NCBI RefSeq assembly: GCF_008831285.2
Contig: NW_022205045.1
Span: forward strand, 1 to 30,854
Length of the DNA stretch: 30,854 bases
Direction: 5' to 3'
Source: Nymphaea colorata
Lineage: Eukaryota; Streptophyta; Magnoliopsida; Nymphaeales; Nymphaeaceae
The stretch's first letter is position 1, and the number at the start of each line of letters is the position of its first letter. This document shows, in pieces, positions 11,614-24,083 of the stretch. Below the pieces are notes generated by a model. The model searched no databases, was not told where the DNA came from, and was given only the letters and a program-made list of their open reading frames with translations. The translations under genes and the position numbers were made by a program.

Positions 11614-14600
11614 CAAGTTCGTATCAATACAAGTGCGATTTAAGTGATTCAAATGATCACACATACTTAATTGAATGTGCTTAACTTGTTGTTACATCCA
11701 TATTGCTAGATTAAGTGAATTCAAATCACAAGTTTGTGTGAAAATAAATGAGATTTGAGTGATTCATTTGGTGTCTTATAATTAACCTAATGTGTTTCAC
11801 TCGTTATGACATCTATGATCAACGATTTAAACGATAAAAACTCACAAGTTTATATGGATGTAAAGGAGACCTATGGATTAGTTTAGTTTGATCCCTTGTA
11901 GTTTGTTCAATAAGTTGAACATGTTGTTACATCTCATTCATTTGTATCCATACGCACACTAAATCACTCGTCTCAATACGAGTGAGATTTAAGTGATTCA
12001 TTTGATCACGCATACTTAATTGAATGTGCTTAACTTGTTGTTACGTCTATATTAAATGATTTAGTATATTGAAATCATAGGTTTGTATGGAAATGAATGA
12101 GATTTGAGTGATTCATTTGGTGTCTTGTAGGTAACCTAATATGTTTCACTTGTTATTACATATATTTGATCACATATATTTAATTGAGAGATTAAATGAT
12201 TCATTTTCACTTGTTATTACATATATTTGATCAATATATTTAATTGAGTGTGCGTAGCCATTTGTTACATACGTATAGAATGACTTAGTGGCTTGAAATA
12301 AGAAGTTCGTTTGGAAATGAATGAGAGTCAGGTCATTAAGTTGGTCCCTTACAGTTAATCTAGTGTATTTCACTTGTTATTACATCTATAATGAATGATT
12401 TAAATGATTGAAATCGCAAGTTCATATGGATACAAATGGGATCTATGCATTACTTTGAATGCGTGTAATTAGTCCGATGAGTTGAATTTGTTGTTACATC
12501 TATAGTGAACGATCTAAAGGATTGAAATCACGCGTTCGTACCAATACAAGTGAGATTTAAATGATTCATATGATCATGCATGCTTAATTGAATGTGTTTA
12601 ACTTGTTGTTACATCTATATTAAATGATTTAGTAGATCGAAATCACAAGTTTGTATGAAAATGAATGAGATTCGAGTGATTCATTTGGTGTCTTATGGTT
12701 TACCTAATGTGTTTCACTAGTTGTTACATTTATAATGATTCTTAATACGGATGTCCTTAACAAGTGATTCATTTGGTGTCATATAGTTAACCTAATGTGT
12801 TTCACTTGTAATTTAATTGAATGTGCTTAACAAGTGAATTAGGTTAACAATAGGGCACCAAATGAATCACTCAAATCTCATTCATTTTCATGCAAGCCTG
12901 TGATTTCAATCTACTAAATCATTTAACATGGATATAACAATAAGTCAAGTACATTCAATAAAGTATGCGTGATCATATGAATCACTTAAATCTGACTCGT
13001 ATTGGTACGACTATAGTGCACGATCTAAAGGATTGAAATTACAAGTTCGTATCAATACAAGTGCGATTTAAGTGATTCAAATGATCACACATACTTAATT
13101 GAATGTGCTTAACTTATTGTTACATCCATGTTGCTTGATTAAGTGAACTGAAATCACAAGTTTGTATGAAAATGAATGTGATTCGAGTGATTCATTTGGT
13201 GTCTTATAGTTAACCTAACGTGTTTCACATGTTATTACATCCATGATCAATGATTTAAATAATTAAAACTCACAAGTTTATATGGATATAAAGGAGACCT
13301 ATGCATTAGTTTGATCCTTTCTAGTTTGTACGATAAGTTGAACATGTTGTTACATCTATAGTGATCGATGCACAAGTTCACATCAATACGAGTGGGATTT
13401 AAGTGATTCAATTGATCACGCATATTTAATTGAATGTACTTAACTTGTTGTTACGTTTATATTAAATGATTTAGTAAATTCAAATCATAGGTTTATATGA
13501 AAATGAATGGGATTCGAGTGATTCATTTGGTGTCTTACAGGTAACTTAATGTGTTTCACTTGTTATTACATACATTTGATCACTTATGTTTAATCGAGAG
13601 ATTATGTGATTCATTTTTACTTGTTCTTACATACATTTGATAACTTATATTTAATTGAATGTGCGTAACCATTTGTTACATACGTATAGAATGACTTAGT
13701 GGCTTGAAAAAAGAAGTCCGTTTGGAATGAATGAGAGTCAAGTCACTATATTGGTCCCTTATAGTTAATCTAATGTATTTCACTTGTTATTACATCTATA
13801 ATGAATGATTTAAATGGTTGAAATCACAAGTTTATATGGATACAAATGGTTGAAGTCACTATATTTGTACACGTGTAGTTAGTCCGATGAGTTGAATTTG
13901 TTGTTACATCTATAGGGAACGTTCTAAAGGATTGAAATCACATGTTCGTACGAATACAAGTGAGATTTAAGTGATCATATAATCATGCATACTTAATTGA
14001 ATTGTTTAACTTGTTGTTACGTCTATAATAAATGATTTAGTAGATTGAAATCACAAGTTTGTGCGAAAATGAATGAGATTCGAGTGATTCATTTGGTGTC
14101 TTGTAGTTAACCTATTGTGTTTCACTTGTTATTACATCTTTGATCAATGATTTAAATGATAAAACTTACAAGTTTGTATGGATATAAAGGAGACCTATGC
14201 ATTAGTTTGATCCCTTTTAGTTAGTTCAATAAGTTGAACTAGTTCTTACATCTATGGTGATCGATGTAAGGAATTGAAATCACAAGTTCGTATCAATACG
14301 AGTGGGATTTAAGTGATTCATTTTATCACACATACGTAATTGAATGTGCTTAACTTGTTGTTACGTCTATATTAAATGATTTGTAGATTAAAATCATAGG
14401 TTTGTATGAAAATGAATGACATTGGAGTGATTCAATTGGTGTCTTGTAAGTAACCTAATGTGTTTCACTTGTTATTACATATATTTGATTACTTATATTT
14501 AATTGAGAGAATAAGTGATTCATTTTCACTTGTTATTACATATAATTGATCACTTGTATTTAATTGAATGCGCGGACCATTTCTTACTCACGTATAGAAG

Positions 14601-14756
14601 TGGCTTTGATACCAGAAGTTCGTTTGGAATACATATATAATGAATGATTTAAATGATTGAAATCACATGTTCATGTAGATACAAATGCGTGTAGTTAGTC
14701 CGATGAGTTGAATTTATTGTTACAACTATAGTGCACGATCTAAATGATTGAAATCA
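11614..14756 (+). repeat. Higher-order repeat copy 5, chimeric between two subfamilies
   Basis: The copy is 3143 bp. Up to about 13.7 kb it carries the variants of copies 3 and 4. From about 13.84-14.2 kb onward it carries variants shared with copies 6 and 7: TTTTAG instead of TTGTAG near 14215, GACATTGGAGTGATTCAATT near 14417, GATTACTTAT near 14487 and GAGAGAATAAG near 14506. It has extra small deletions near 13726, 13974, 14001, 14160, 14382 and 14590. Confidence 0.9.
12536..13010. repeat. Large inverted repeat of HOR copy 5
   Basis: Same organisation as in copies 3 and 4: forward arm from 12536, inverted arm ending at 13010. Confidence 0.9.
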
Positions 14757-17470
14757 CAAGTTCGTATCAATACAAGTGCGATTTAAGTGATTCAAATGAT
14801 CACACATACTTAATTGAATGTGCTTAACTTGTTGTTACATCCATATTGCTAGATTAAGTGAATTCAAATCACAAGTTTGTGTGAAAATAAATGAGATTTG
14901 AGTGATTCATTTGGTGTCTTATAATTAACCTAATGTGTTTCACTCGTTATGACATCTATGATCAACGACTTAAACGATAAAAACTCACAAGTTTATATGG
15001 ATGTAAAGGAGACCTATGGATTAATTTAGTTTGATCCCTCGTAATTTGTTCAATAAGTTGAACATGTTGTTACATCTCATTCATTTGTATTCATACGCAC
15101 ACTAAATCATTCGTCTCAATACGAGTGAGATTTAAGTGATTCATTTGATCACGCATACTTAATTGAATGTGCTTAACTTGTTGTTACGTTTATATTGAAT
15201 GATTTAGTATATTGAAATCATAGGTTTGTATGGAAATGAAGGAGATTTGAGTGATGATTGAAATCGCAAGTTCATATGGATACAAATGGGATCTATGCAT
15301 TACTTTGAATGCGTGTAGCTAGTCCGATGAGTTGAATTTGTTGTTACATCTATAGTGAACGATCTAAAGGATTGAAATTACGCGTTCATACCAATACAAG
15401 TGAGATTTAAATTATTCATAAGATCATGCATGCTTAATTGAATGTGTTTAACTTGTTGTTACATCTATATTAAATGATTTAGTAGATCGAAATCACAAGT
15501 TTGTATGAAAATGAATGAGATTCGAGTGATTCATTTGGTGTCTTATGGTTTACCTAATGTGTTTCACTAGTTCTTACATTTATAATGATTCTTAATACGG
15601 ATGTCCTTAACAAGTGATTCATTTGGTGTCATATAGTTAACCTAATGTGTTTCACTTGTAATTTAATTGAATGTGCTTAACAAGTGAATTCGGTTAACAA
15701 TAGGGCACCAAATGAATCACTCAAATCTCATTCATTTTCATACAAGTTTGTATCAATACAAGTGCGATTTAAGTGATTCAAATGATCACACATACTTAAT
15801 TGAATGTGCTTAACTTATTGTTACATCCATGTTGCTTGATTAAGTGAACTGAAATCACAAGTTTGTATGAAAATGAATGTGATTCGAGTGATTCATTTGG
15901 TGTCTTATAGTTAACCTAACGTCTTTCACATGTTATTACGTCCATGATCAATGATTTAAATAATTAAAACTCACAAGTTTATATGGATATAAAGCAGACC
16001 TATGCATTAGTTTGATCCTTTCTAGTTTGTACGATAAGTTGAACATGTTGTTACATCTATAGTGATCGATGCGCAAGTTCACATCAGTACAAGTGGGATT
16101 TAAGTGATTCAATTGATCACGCATATTTAATTGAATGTACTTAACCTTTTGTTACGTTTATATTAAATGATTTAGTAAATTCAAATCATAGGTTTAAATG
16201 AAAATGAATGGGATTCGAGTGATTCATTTGGTGTCTTACAGGTAACTTATTGTGTTTCACTTGTTATTACATACATTTGATCACTTATGTTTAATCGAGA
16301 GATTATGTAATTCATTTTTACTTGTTCTTACATACATTTGATAACTTATATTTAATTGAATGTGCGTAACCATTTGTTACATATGTATAGAATGACTTAG
16401 TGGCTTGAAAAAAGACGTCCGTTTGGAAGTGAATGAGAGTCAAGTCACTATATTGGTCCCTTATAGTTAATCTACTGTATTTCACTTGTTATTACATCTA
16501 TAATGAATTATTTAAATGGTTGAAATCACAAGTTTATATGGATACAAATGGTTGAAGTCACTATATTTGTACACGTGTGGTTAGTCCGATGAGTTGAATT
16601 TGTTGTTAAATCTATAGGGAACGTTCTAAAGGATTGAAATCACCTGTTCGTACGAATACAAGTGAGATTTAAGTGACTCATATAATCATGCATACTTAAT
16701 TGAATATGTTTAACTTGTTGTTACGTCTATAATAAATGATTTAGTAGATTGAAATCACAAGTTTGTGCGAAAATGAATGAGATTCGAGTGATTCATTTGG
16801 TGTCTTGTAGTTAACCTATTGTGTTTCACTTGTTATTACATCTTTGATTAATGATTTAAATGATAAAAACTTACAAGTTTGTATGAATATAAAGGAGACC
16901 TATGCATTAGTTTGATCCCTTTTAGTTAGTTCAATAAGTTGAACTAGTTCTTACATCAATGGTGATCGATGTAAGGAATTGAAATCACAAGTTCGTATCA
17001 ATACGAGTGGGATTTAAGCGATTCATTTTGTCACACATACGTAATTGAATGTGCTTAACTTGTTGTTACGTCTATATTAAACAATTTGGTAGATTAAAAT
17101 CATAGGTTTGTATGAAAATGAATGACATTGGAGTGATTCAATTGGTGTCTTGTAAGTAACCTAATGTGTTTCACTTGTTATTACATATATTTGATTACTT
17201 ATATTTAATTGAGAGAATAAGTGATTCATTTTCACTTGTTATTACATATAATTGATCACTTGTATTTAATTGAATGCGCGCGACCATTTCTTACTCACGT
17301 ATAGAAAGACCTAGTGGCTTTGATACCAGAAGTTCGTTTGGAATACATATATAATGAATGATTTAAATGATTGAAATCACATGTTCATGTAGATACAAAT
17401 GCGTGTAGTTAGTCCGATGAGTTGAATTTATTGTTACAACTATAGTGCACGATCTAAATGATTGAAATCA
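14757..17470 (+). repeat. Higher-order repeat copy 6 with two internal deletions
   Basis: The copy is 2714 bp. One deletion of about 293 bp is at 15255/15256: GAGTGAT joins directly to GATTGAAATCGC, which removes the rest of a B monomer, the x piece and most of D. A second deletion of about 150 bp is at about 15743, where the inverted palindrome arm jumps to CAAGTTTGTATCAATAC, so this copy has lost most of its hairpin. It shares many variants with copy 7, for example AAAGCAGACC and CAACGACTTAAACG. Confidence 0.9.
15386..15743. repeat. Remnant inverted repeat of HOR copy 6
   Basis: The forward arm is present from 15386. The inverted arm is cut after CTCATTCATTTTCAT at about 15743, so only about 55 of the ~172 pairs remain. 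Confidence 0.85.
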
Positions 17471-18392
17471 CAAGTTCGTATCAATACAAGTGCGATTTAA
17501 GTGATTCAAATGATCACACATACTTAATTGAATGTGCTTAACTTACTGTTACATCCATATTGCTAGATTAAGTGAATTCAAATCACAAGTTTGTGTGAAA
17601 ATAAATGAGATTTGAGTGATTCATTTGGTGTCTTATAATAAACCTAATGTGTTTCACTCGTTATGACATCTATGATCAACGACTTAAACGATAAAAACTC
17701 ACAAGTTTATATGGATGTAAAGGAGACCTATGGATTAATTTAGTTTGATCCCTCGTAGTTTGTTCAATAAGTTGAACATGTTGTTACATCTCATTCATTT
17801 GTATTCATACGCACACTAAATCATTCGTCTCAATACGAGTGAGATTTAAGTGATTCATTTGATCACGCATACTTAATTGAATGTGCTTAACTTGTTGTTA
17901 CGTCTATATTAAATGATTTAGTATATTGAAATCATAGGTTTGTATGGAAATGAATGAGATTTGAGTGATTCATTTGGTGTCTTGTAGGTAACCTAATATG
18001 TTTCACTTGTTATTACATATATTTGATCACATATATTTAATTGAGAGATTAAATGATTCATTTTCACTTGTTATTACATATATTTGATCAATATATTTAA
18101 TTGAGTGTGCGTAGCCATTTGTTACATACATATAGAATGACTTAGTGGCTTGAAATAAAAAGTTCGTTTGGAAATGAATGAGAGTCATGTCATTAAGTTG
18201 GTCCCTTACAGTTAATCTAGTGTATTTTACTTGTTATTACATCTATAATGAATGATTTAAATGATTGAAATCGCAAGTTCATATGGATACAAATGAGATC
18301 TATGCATTACTTTGAATGCGTGTAATTAGTCCGATGAGTTGAATTTGTTTTCACATCTATAGTGAACGATCTAAAGGATTGAAATCACGCGT

Positions 18393-18867
18393 TCGTACCA
18401 ATACAAGTGAGATTTAAATGATTCATATGATCACGCATGCTTAATTGAATGTGTTTAACTTGTTGTTACATCTATATTAAATGATTTAGTAGATCGAAAT
18501 CACAAGTTTGAATGAAAATGAATGAGATTTGAGTGATTCATTTGGTGTCTTATGGTTTACGTAATGTGTTTCACTGGTTCTTACACTTATAATGATTCTT
18601 AATACGGATGTCCTTAACAAGTGATTCATATGGTGTCATATAGTTATCCTAATGTGTTGCACTTGTAATTTAATTGAATGTGCTTAACAAGTGAATTAGG
18701 TTAACAATAGGGCACCAAATGAATCACTCAAATCTCATTCTTTTTCATGGAAGCCTGTGATTTCAATCTACCAAATCATTTAACATGGATATAACAATAA
18801 GTCAAGTACATTCAATAAAGTATGCGTGATCATATGAATCACTTAAATCTGACTCGTATTGGTACGA
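18393..18867. repeat. Large inverted repeat of HOR copy 7
   Basis: Complete, with more mismatches than in copies 3-5. The forward arm starts at 18393 and the inverted arm ends GGTACGA at 18867. Confidence 0.88.
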
Positions 18868-20551
18868 CTATAGTGCACGATCGAAAGGATTGAAATTACA
18901 AGTTCGTATCAATACAAGTGTGATTTAAGTTATTCAAATGATCACACATACTTAATTGAATGTGCTTAACTTATTGTTACATCCATGTTGCTTGATTAAG
19001 TGAACTGAAATCACAAGTTTGTATGAAAATGAATGTGATTCGAGTGATTCATTTGGTGTCTTATAGTTAACCTAACGTCTTTCACATGTTATTACGTCCA
19101 TGATCAATGATTTAAATAATTAAAACTCACAAGTTTATATGGATATAAAGCAGACCTATGCATTAGTTTGATCCTTTCTAGTTTGTACGATAAGTTGAAC
19201 ATGTTGTTACATCTATAGTGATCGATGCGCAAGTTCACATCAGTACGAGTGGGATTTAAGTGATTCAATTGATCACGCATATTTAATTGAATGTACTTAA
19301 CCTTTTGTTACGTTTATATTAAATGATTTAGTAAATTCAAATCATAGGTTTAAATGAAAATGAATGGGATTCGAGTGATTCATTTGGTGTCTTACAGGTA
19401 ACTTAATGTGTTTCACTTGTTATTACATACATTTGATCACTTACGTTTAATCGAGAGATTATGTGATTCATTTTTACTTGTTCTTACATACATTTGATAA
19501 CTTATATTTAATTGAATGTGCGTAACCATTTGTTACATACGTATAGAATGACTTAGTGGCTTGAAAAAAGACGTCCGTTTGGAAATGAATGAGAGTCAAG
19601 TCACTATATTGGTCCCTTATAGTTAATCTAATGTATTTCACTTGTTATTACATCAATAATGAATGATTTAAATGGTTGAAATCACAAGTTTATATGGATA
19701 CAAATGGTTGAAGTCACTATATTTGTACACGTGTGGTTAGTCCGATGAGTTGAATTTGTTGTTACATCTATGGGGAACGTTCGAAAGGATTGAAATCACA
19801 TGTTCGTACGAATACAAGTGAGATTTAAGTGACTCATATAATTAGGCATACTTAATTGAATATGTTTAACTTGTTGTTACGTCTATAATAAATGATTTAG
19901 TAGATTGAAATCACAAGTTTGTGTGAAAATGAATGAGATTTAAGTGATTCATTTGGTGTCTTGTAGTTAACCTATTGTGTTTTACTTGTTATTACATCTT
20001 TGATCAATGATTTAAATGATTAAAACTTACAAGTTTGTATGGATATAAAGGAGACCTATGCATTAGTTTGATCCCTTTTAGTTAGTTCAATAAGTTGAAC
20101 TAGTTCTTACATCAATGGTGATCGATGTAAGGAATTGAAATCACAAGTTCGTATCAATACGAGTGGGATTTAAGTGATTCATTTTATCACACATACGTAA
20201 TTGAATGTGTTTAACTTGTTGTTACGTCTATATTAAATGATTTAGTAGATTAAAATCATAGGTTTGTATGAAAATGAATGACATTGGAGTGATTCAGTTG
20301 GTGTCTTGTAAGTAAGCTAATGTGTTTCACTTGTTATTACATATATTTGATTACTTATATTTAATTGAGAGAATAAGTGATTCATTTTCACTTGTTATTA
20401 CATATAATTGATCACTTGTATTTAATTGAATGCGCGTGACCATTTCTTACTTACGTATATAATGACCTAGTGGCTTTGATACCAGAAGTTCGTTTGGAAT
20501 ACATATATAATGAATGATTTAAATGATTGAAATCACATGTTCATGTGGATA

Positions 20552-20556
20552 CAAAC
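20552..20556. other. Predicted target-site duplication (one side)
   Basis: CAAAC abuts the LTR terminus TGTTCGCACC at 20557. Uninterrupted satellite copies read CAAAC followed by GCGTG here. Ty3/gypsy integrases usually duplicate 5 bp, so the same CAAAC is expected after the far LTR, outside the window. Confidence 0.6.
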
Positions 20557-22930
20557 TGTTCGCACCCCACTCCCTTTTCAAGAAGGTCGAAATGCGAGTC
20601 AGCAAAATTCTTTTAAAATTGGGGTTTTGAGAAAATTTTCAAGAGAAAGGGATCCGCTCGTCGGTACGAGGTCCAACCGTTCCTGCCGCCTTTAACAGGG
20701 GTAATTAGACCAAGGACTAAAGATCATTTGGATCATATACGAGTTATTGATGTAAGTCCTATATGCTTATGCATTGAGGTTTTAGATTCAAGAACCGAAA
20801 TTCATTTTTTTGAATAAATGAATTTGAATATTGGGGGTTTTCAAGTTGGTTTAAAATCCTTTGTTTTGGTGTTATTTGAAACACATAATTCTTGAGGATT
20901 TTTGAAGATTTGGAATTGAGTTCTTTGTTGTGAACTCTAGATGATGATGATCATCTTATGATAAAAATTGATTTTGAACTCTTCTTTTGTCAAATCATGT
21001 GATTTGTAAGAACATAGGTTCCAAATTGTTAGAAAACATGTTGTTTTTCAAATACACTTTGGCCAAAAGATTATGAATGCATTGCTTGTGTTTTCTTTTG
21101 AAGTTAAGTGAAGTTTACAAATTCTCATTGCAATATGACTTGGTCACTTTTTGCAACTTAAATTTGAATCACTTAATTTCTTGAGAATGTGCATGTGGTG
21201 CTATTGATTTTGAGTGAAAGTGAATGCATGAAACGAGAATGGAAACTATATGGAACATTCATTCTTCTCTCTCTCATAATCCATCAAGATTCATTCATAT
21301 GAAACATACATTCTTCACTCCCTCATAATCTCTCAAAGTCCGTATTGCACGTCATACAATCTATACATGAAGATTGATTAAAATGTAGGACTTTCTCTAT
21401 ATGTGCTCATTATATGATTAAGCACATGAATTAGAGATGTAGTCCATAAGCTTGAGGCTTGACATAAAATTATCAAAATGATGAAAATATATAAATGATG
21501 TCAAGTTCAATCTTTGAAACGGATGGGAGACATTGATGACGTCCACTTTTGTCTCAAAATAGCTAAAAATCAGACCTTGTGTTGATTTAAATAGCTGAAA
21601 ATTGTGGACATTGATTCCAATAAGGACTTGTTTCTTAGATAGAACCAATGAGTTTTTCAAATCTATTCAAATTCCAGATTTCGTAGTAATGAAATCATCA
21701 ACTCCTTTGGATGATTCTAGGATGGTTGGTATTTCAAATACGTAAATTTTGATATTCTTAAACCAATTCCTATAAAACATGGTCTGATTTCAACAACATA
21801 CATACATCTTACGTATGGGTTTGCTGAAATTAAGTAAAAATGAAATGAAAGTAATTTATAATCTTGCACTAGAAAAATCAATAAAAATGGCCAATTTCCT
21901 TAAAGACCGGTTTGGAAACATGTTCCAACCTGATTTTAAGGGAGGAATGTAATTTTTGACAAGAAATCGGATGCATATATGTACATATATAACAATGTAT
22001 ACATATACGTACCTTACTTTTCAAAATGAAATTTTATCAAGGGACCGCATGACTCATGAATCATCAATTTATGTAGGAAGATTGAGAACTTGTTTCAAAT
22101 CTTCCCTACTACCCTTGATTAATTAAATTGAAAGACATGAATCAAAATGACTGTGAATAAGAAAGAAAATAAAACAATACTCAAGCTTATTCGTCCATCA
22201 TTTCGCCATGCAAGGGTAGATCACATTCATAAAAACGTATCCATCCCTTATAGGCATTTTCATCATACGTGATGTAGCAAAATCACTTTCTCACCGTGGG
22301 ATTCTCTCATGGTAGGGAGTTCAAAATGGTATTAAGTTGGTTCCTTTGAAAGGGACGTGGCCTTGGGGCCCATTTCGAAATTTGATACTTGGGTTCATAT
22401 TTAAGAAAAACCGACATATGCATGCATTATGCATTAACATGTACATTGAAGCGTAGGTTTCCCTTAGCTGGACATCATTCCCAGCCGTAAGCAAATGAAA
22501 ATAAACCCTCCCACGAATTCTTGGAATTAAAATAAATCAACAATAAGCTAAAGTAGAAGAGAAGTGAGTTAAGATCACCTACCTTGCGGTCGGTCTTGAT
22601 GTTTGTCTTTCGTCTTCACTTGTTTTCTAACCCAAGCAATCCTAAGCAAGAATCCAACCGTGGATTCAAGCTTAGCAAAGCTAGAATAAGAAATAGCTTG
22701 CTTGCTGGAATTTGGAGTGGTAAAGAGGGCTTCTCACCACGAAAATCCTAAGTAAGGGTTCACTTAAGCACCCTAACTTAGCAAAATCAATGGGGAGAAT
22801 AGAAGAAAGTGAAGAAGAGAATGGGAGAAAAAGGGGAAGGGGGCTTGGACGAACCTCTTCTCTCTTCCTTGGCTTCTCCCTCCTAGCTCCTTGGCTGCAG
22901 CAATTTGATAGAATGCTCCAAAATTTCGTC
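20557..22930 (-). other. Putative R-U5 part of the LTR
   Basis: Sequence downstream of the predicted transcription start to the LTR end. It is noncoding and AT-rich, with an alternating purine-pyrimidine stretch near 21975-22012 (ATATATGTACATATATA-like) and two similar TC-rich/CATAATC segments near 21260-21345. I could not place a confident polyadenylation signal, so the R/U5 boundary is undefined. Confidence 0.5.
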
Positions 22931-22955
22931 CTCCCCCTTAGTGGCCAAGGGGAGG

Positions 22956-22963
22956 TTTATATA
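22956..22963 (-). promoter_or_regulatory. LTR TATA box
   Basis: On the minus strand the sequence reads CTATATAAACCTCCCC, a strong plant TATA box, inside an otherwise GC-richer part of the LTR. Transcription would start about 25-30 bp downstream, near 22925-22932, and proceed leftward through R-U5 in this LTR (or through gag-pol from the 5' LTR). Weaker AT-rich alternatives exist near 21485 and 21980. Confidence 0.65.
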
Positions 22964-23896
22964 GAGGAGGAGGTGGGTTCAACCACCTTCTTAACTCACC
23001 TTGGGAACTTACTTAAGACCTTGGGGACTTGTAAAATGAGTTAAATAGACTTTAAAGGCTCTAATTGACCATTTCTCAGCCCATTTCCACGAGCTAGGTG
23101 GGCTGGGCTAGGTTTGGTCAACTTGGGTTCAGACCTAGGTGACCATTTTGACCAAAATTTTGGACGAAAATGCCCTTACACAGGGTTTTGCCCTTATTTT
23201 ATACTATTTATTTTTTTTTTGTTTGAAATCAAGCTTATAAGGTTAAAACCTAGTTACTAAGCTCCAAATGCCATTGAATTATGATAATTAAATTTAAATT
23301 TTAATAAAATTTAAAAATTTTATCAAATTTGGTTCGAAAAGGGTATTTTCGTCCAAAACTTGATTGAAAATGGATTTCAACTGAATCAAACTTTCACTTG
23401 AGAAATTCAATTTAAATTTGGTATTTGATTCAAGCATTTGACAAATTCAAATGTTTATTTGCCTTTCATAAACCATTTTAGGCTTTTTAATCTTAAGTTG
23501 ACCGCAGAAGGGCAAAATTGTCCAAATTGATCAATTTCGACCAATTGACCAAAGTCAAAGCTCATTTGCAAGTAGTTTGACTTTATTTGAGGTAATTTGA
23601 TAAATTTGGGTCAAGAAAGCTCTTAATTGAGCTAAATTGTACTTTGACTGAGTTTAGTCAAAGTGGGTTTGGTTCGGTCAAAGTCTATTTTCGTCCATTA
23701 ATTGGATCATGAGACAGACTTACGTTTTGACTATGTTGAGCCCATTGTGACCGAACCTAGCTGGAATTGGCACCACATTTGAGTGCACCCGGGTCAAACC
23801 TACTTGGATTAAGTAGGTTAGGTGAGTTTGACCAGTCTAGTAATTGCTTCCTTGGAAATGATTTTTTTCTTTAAGGAGGATCTGGTTAAAGAAGAG

Positions 23897-23918
23897 AGAG
23901 AGACATTTATGTCTCTCT
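23897..23918. repeat. Perfect 10-bp hairpin in U3
   Basis: AGAGAGACAT at 23897-23906 pairs with ATGTCTCTCT at 23909-23918 around a two-base loop. It lies in a GA/TC-rich patch. No function can be assigned. Confidence 0.55.
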
Positions 23919-24067
23919 TTTCCTAGGTTTCTCCTTTATTTCTTCTTGAAAATGACTTTTCTTCAATTAATTTGAGAGAAAATATTTATTTATTATTTTT
24001 TTTTTGACATGGAGGGGGGCATGGCCCCTGGGGAGGGCTCTTGACCACACGGGCTAGGTGGGGCCCA

Positions 24068-24083
24068 CACGTGGGTCCCACGT
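24068..24083. promoter_or_regulatory. G-box / ACGT inverted repeat in U3
   Basis: The 15-base inverted repeat ACGTGGGTCCCACGT (24069-24083) has a one-base centre and contains a G-box CACGTG at 24068-24073. A GGGCCCAC motif is just before it. ACGT-core elements of this form bind plant bZIP/bHLH factors. It lies far upstream of the TATA box, near the 5' end of U3. Confidence 0.5.

Larger units (their letters stand above)
1..20556. repeat. Satellite array with higher-order repeats (seven copies, nominal period 3155 bp)
   Basis: The whole stretch is tandem AT-rich satellite without supportable genes. The phase that starts the window (CAAGTTCGTATCAATACAAG) recurs at 3127, 5305, 8459, 11614, 14757 and 17471. 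Basic monomers are about 115 bp: a ~69-bp half that often begins CAAGTTYGTAT and a ~46-bp half that begins near CTTGTTRTTACATCTAT. Type A carries TTAATTGAATGTGCTTAAC, type B carries TTCATTTGGTGTCTT, type C carries GGAGACCTATGCATTAG and type D carries GTTCGTTTGGAAATGAATG. They recur in the order A-B-C-A-B-x-D-C', where x is a short duplicated piece. The array continues off the left edge and is interrupted at 20556/20557 by a retrotransposon. Centromeric or pericentromeric location is inference only. Confidence 0.97.
17471..20556 (+). repeat. Higher-order repeat copy 7, interrupted by the retrotransposon
   Basis: The copy is 3086 bp up to the LTR boundary, with an intact palindromic segment and all three blocks. 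It ends inside the C' monomer of block 3 at ATACAAAC, where other copies continue GCGTGTAGTTAGTCCGATG. The missing ~70 bp of the unit should lie on the far side of the inserted element, outside this window. It is more diverged from copies 3 and 4 than they are from each other. Confidence 0.92.

Noticed and set aside
1-20556. CRISPR array
   Set aside because: Regular repeats are present, but there are no unique spacers of constant size. All intervals are diverged copies of the same monomer, and the context is a plant retrotransposon.
21418-21660. 80-codon minus-strand open frame in the LTR
   Set aside because: It has no recognisable domain and sits in AT-rich R-U5 sequence. Length is within chance expectation.
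22790-23044. Plus-strand 84-codon open frame
   Set aside because: It lies across the LTR TATA region on the strand opposite to the element. No domain is recognisable, and the GA-rich composition explains the chance opening.
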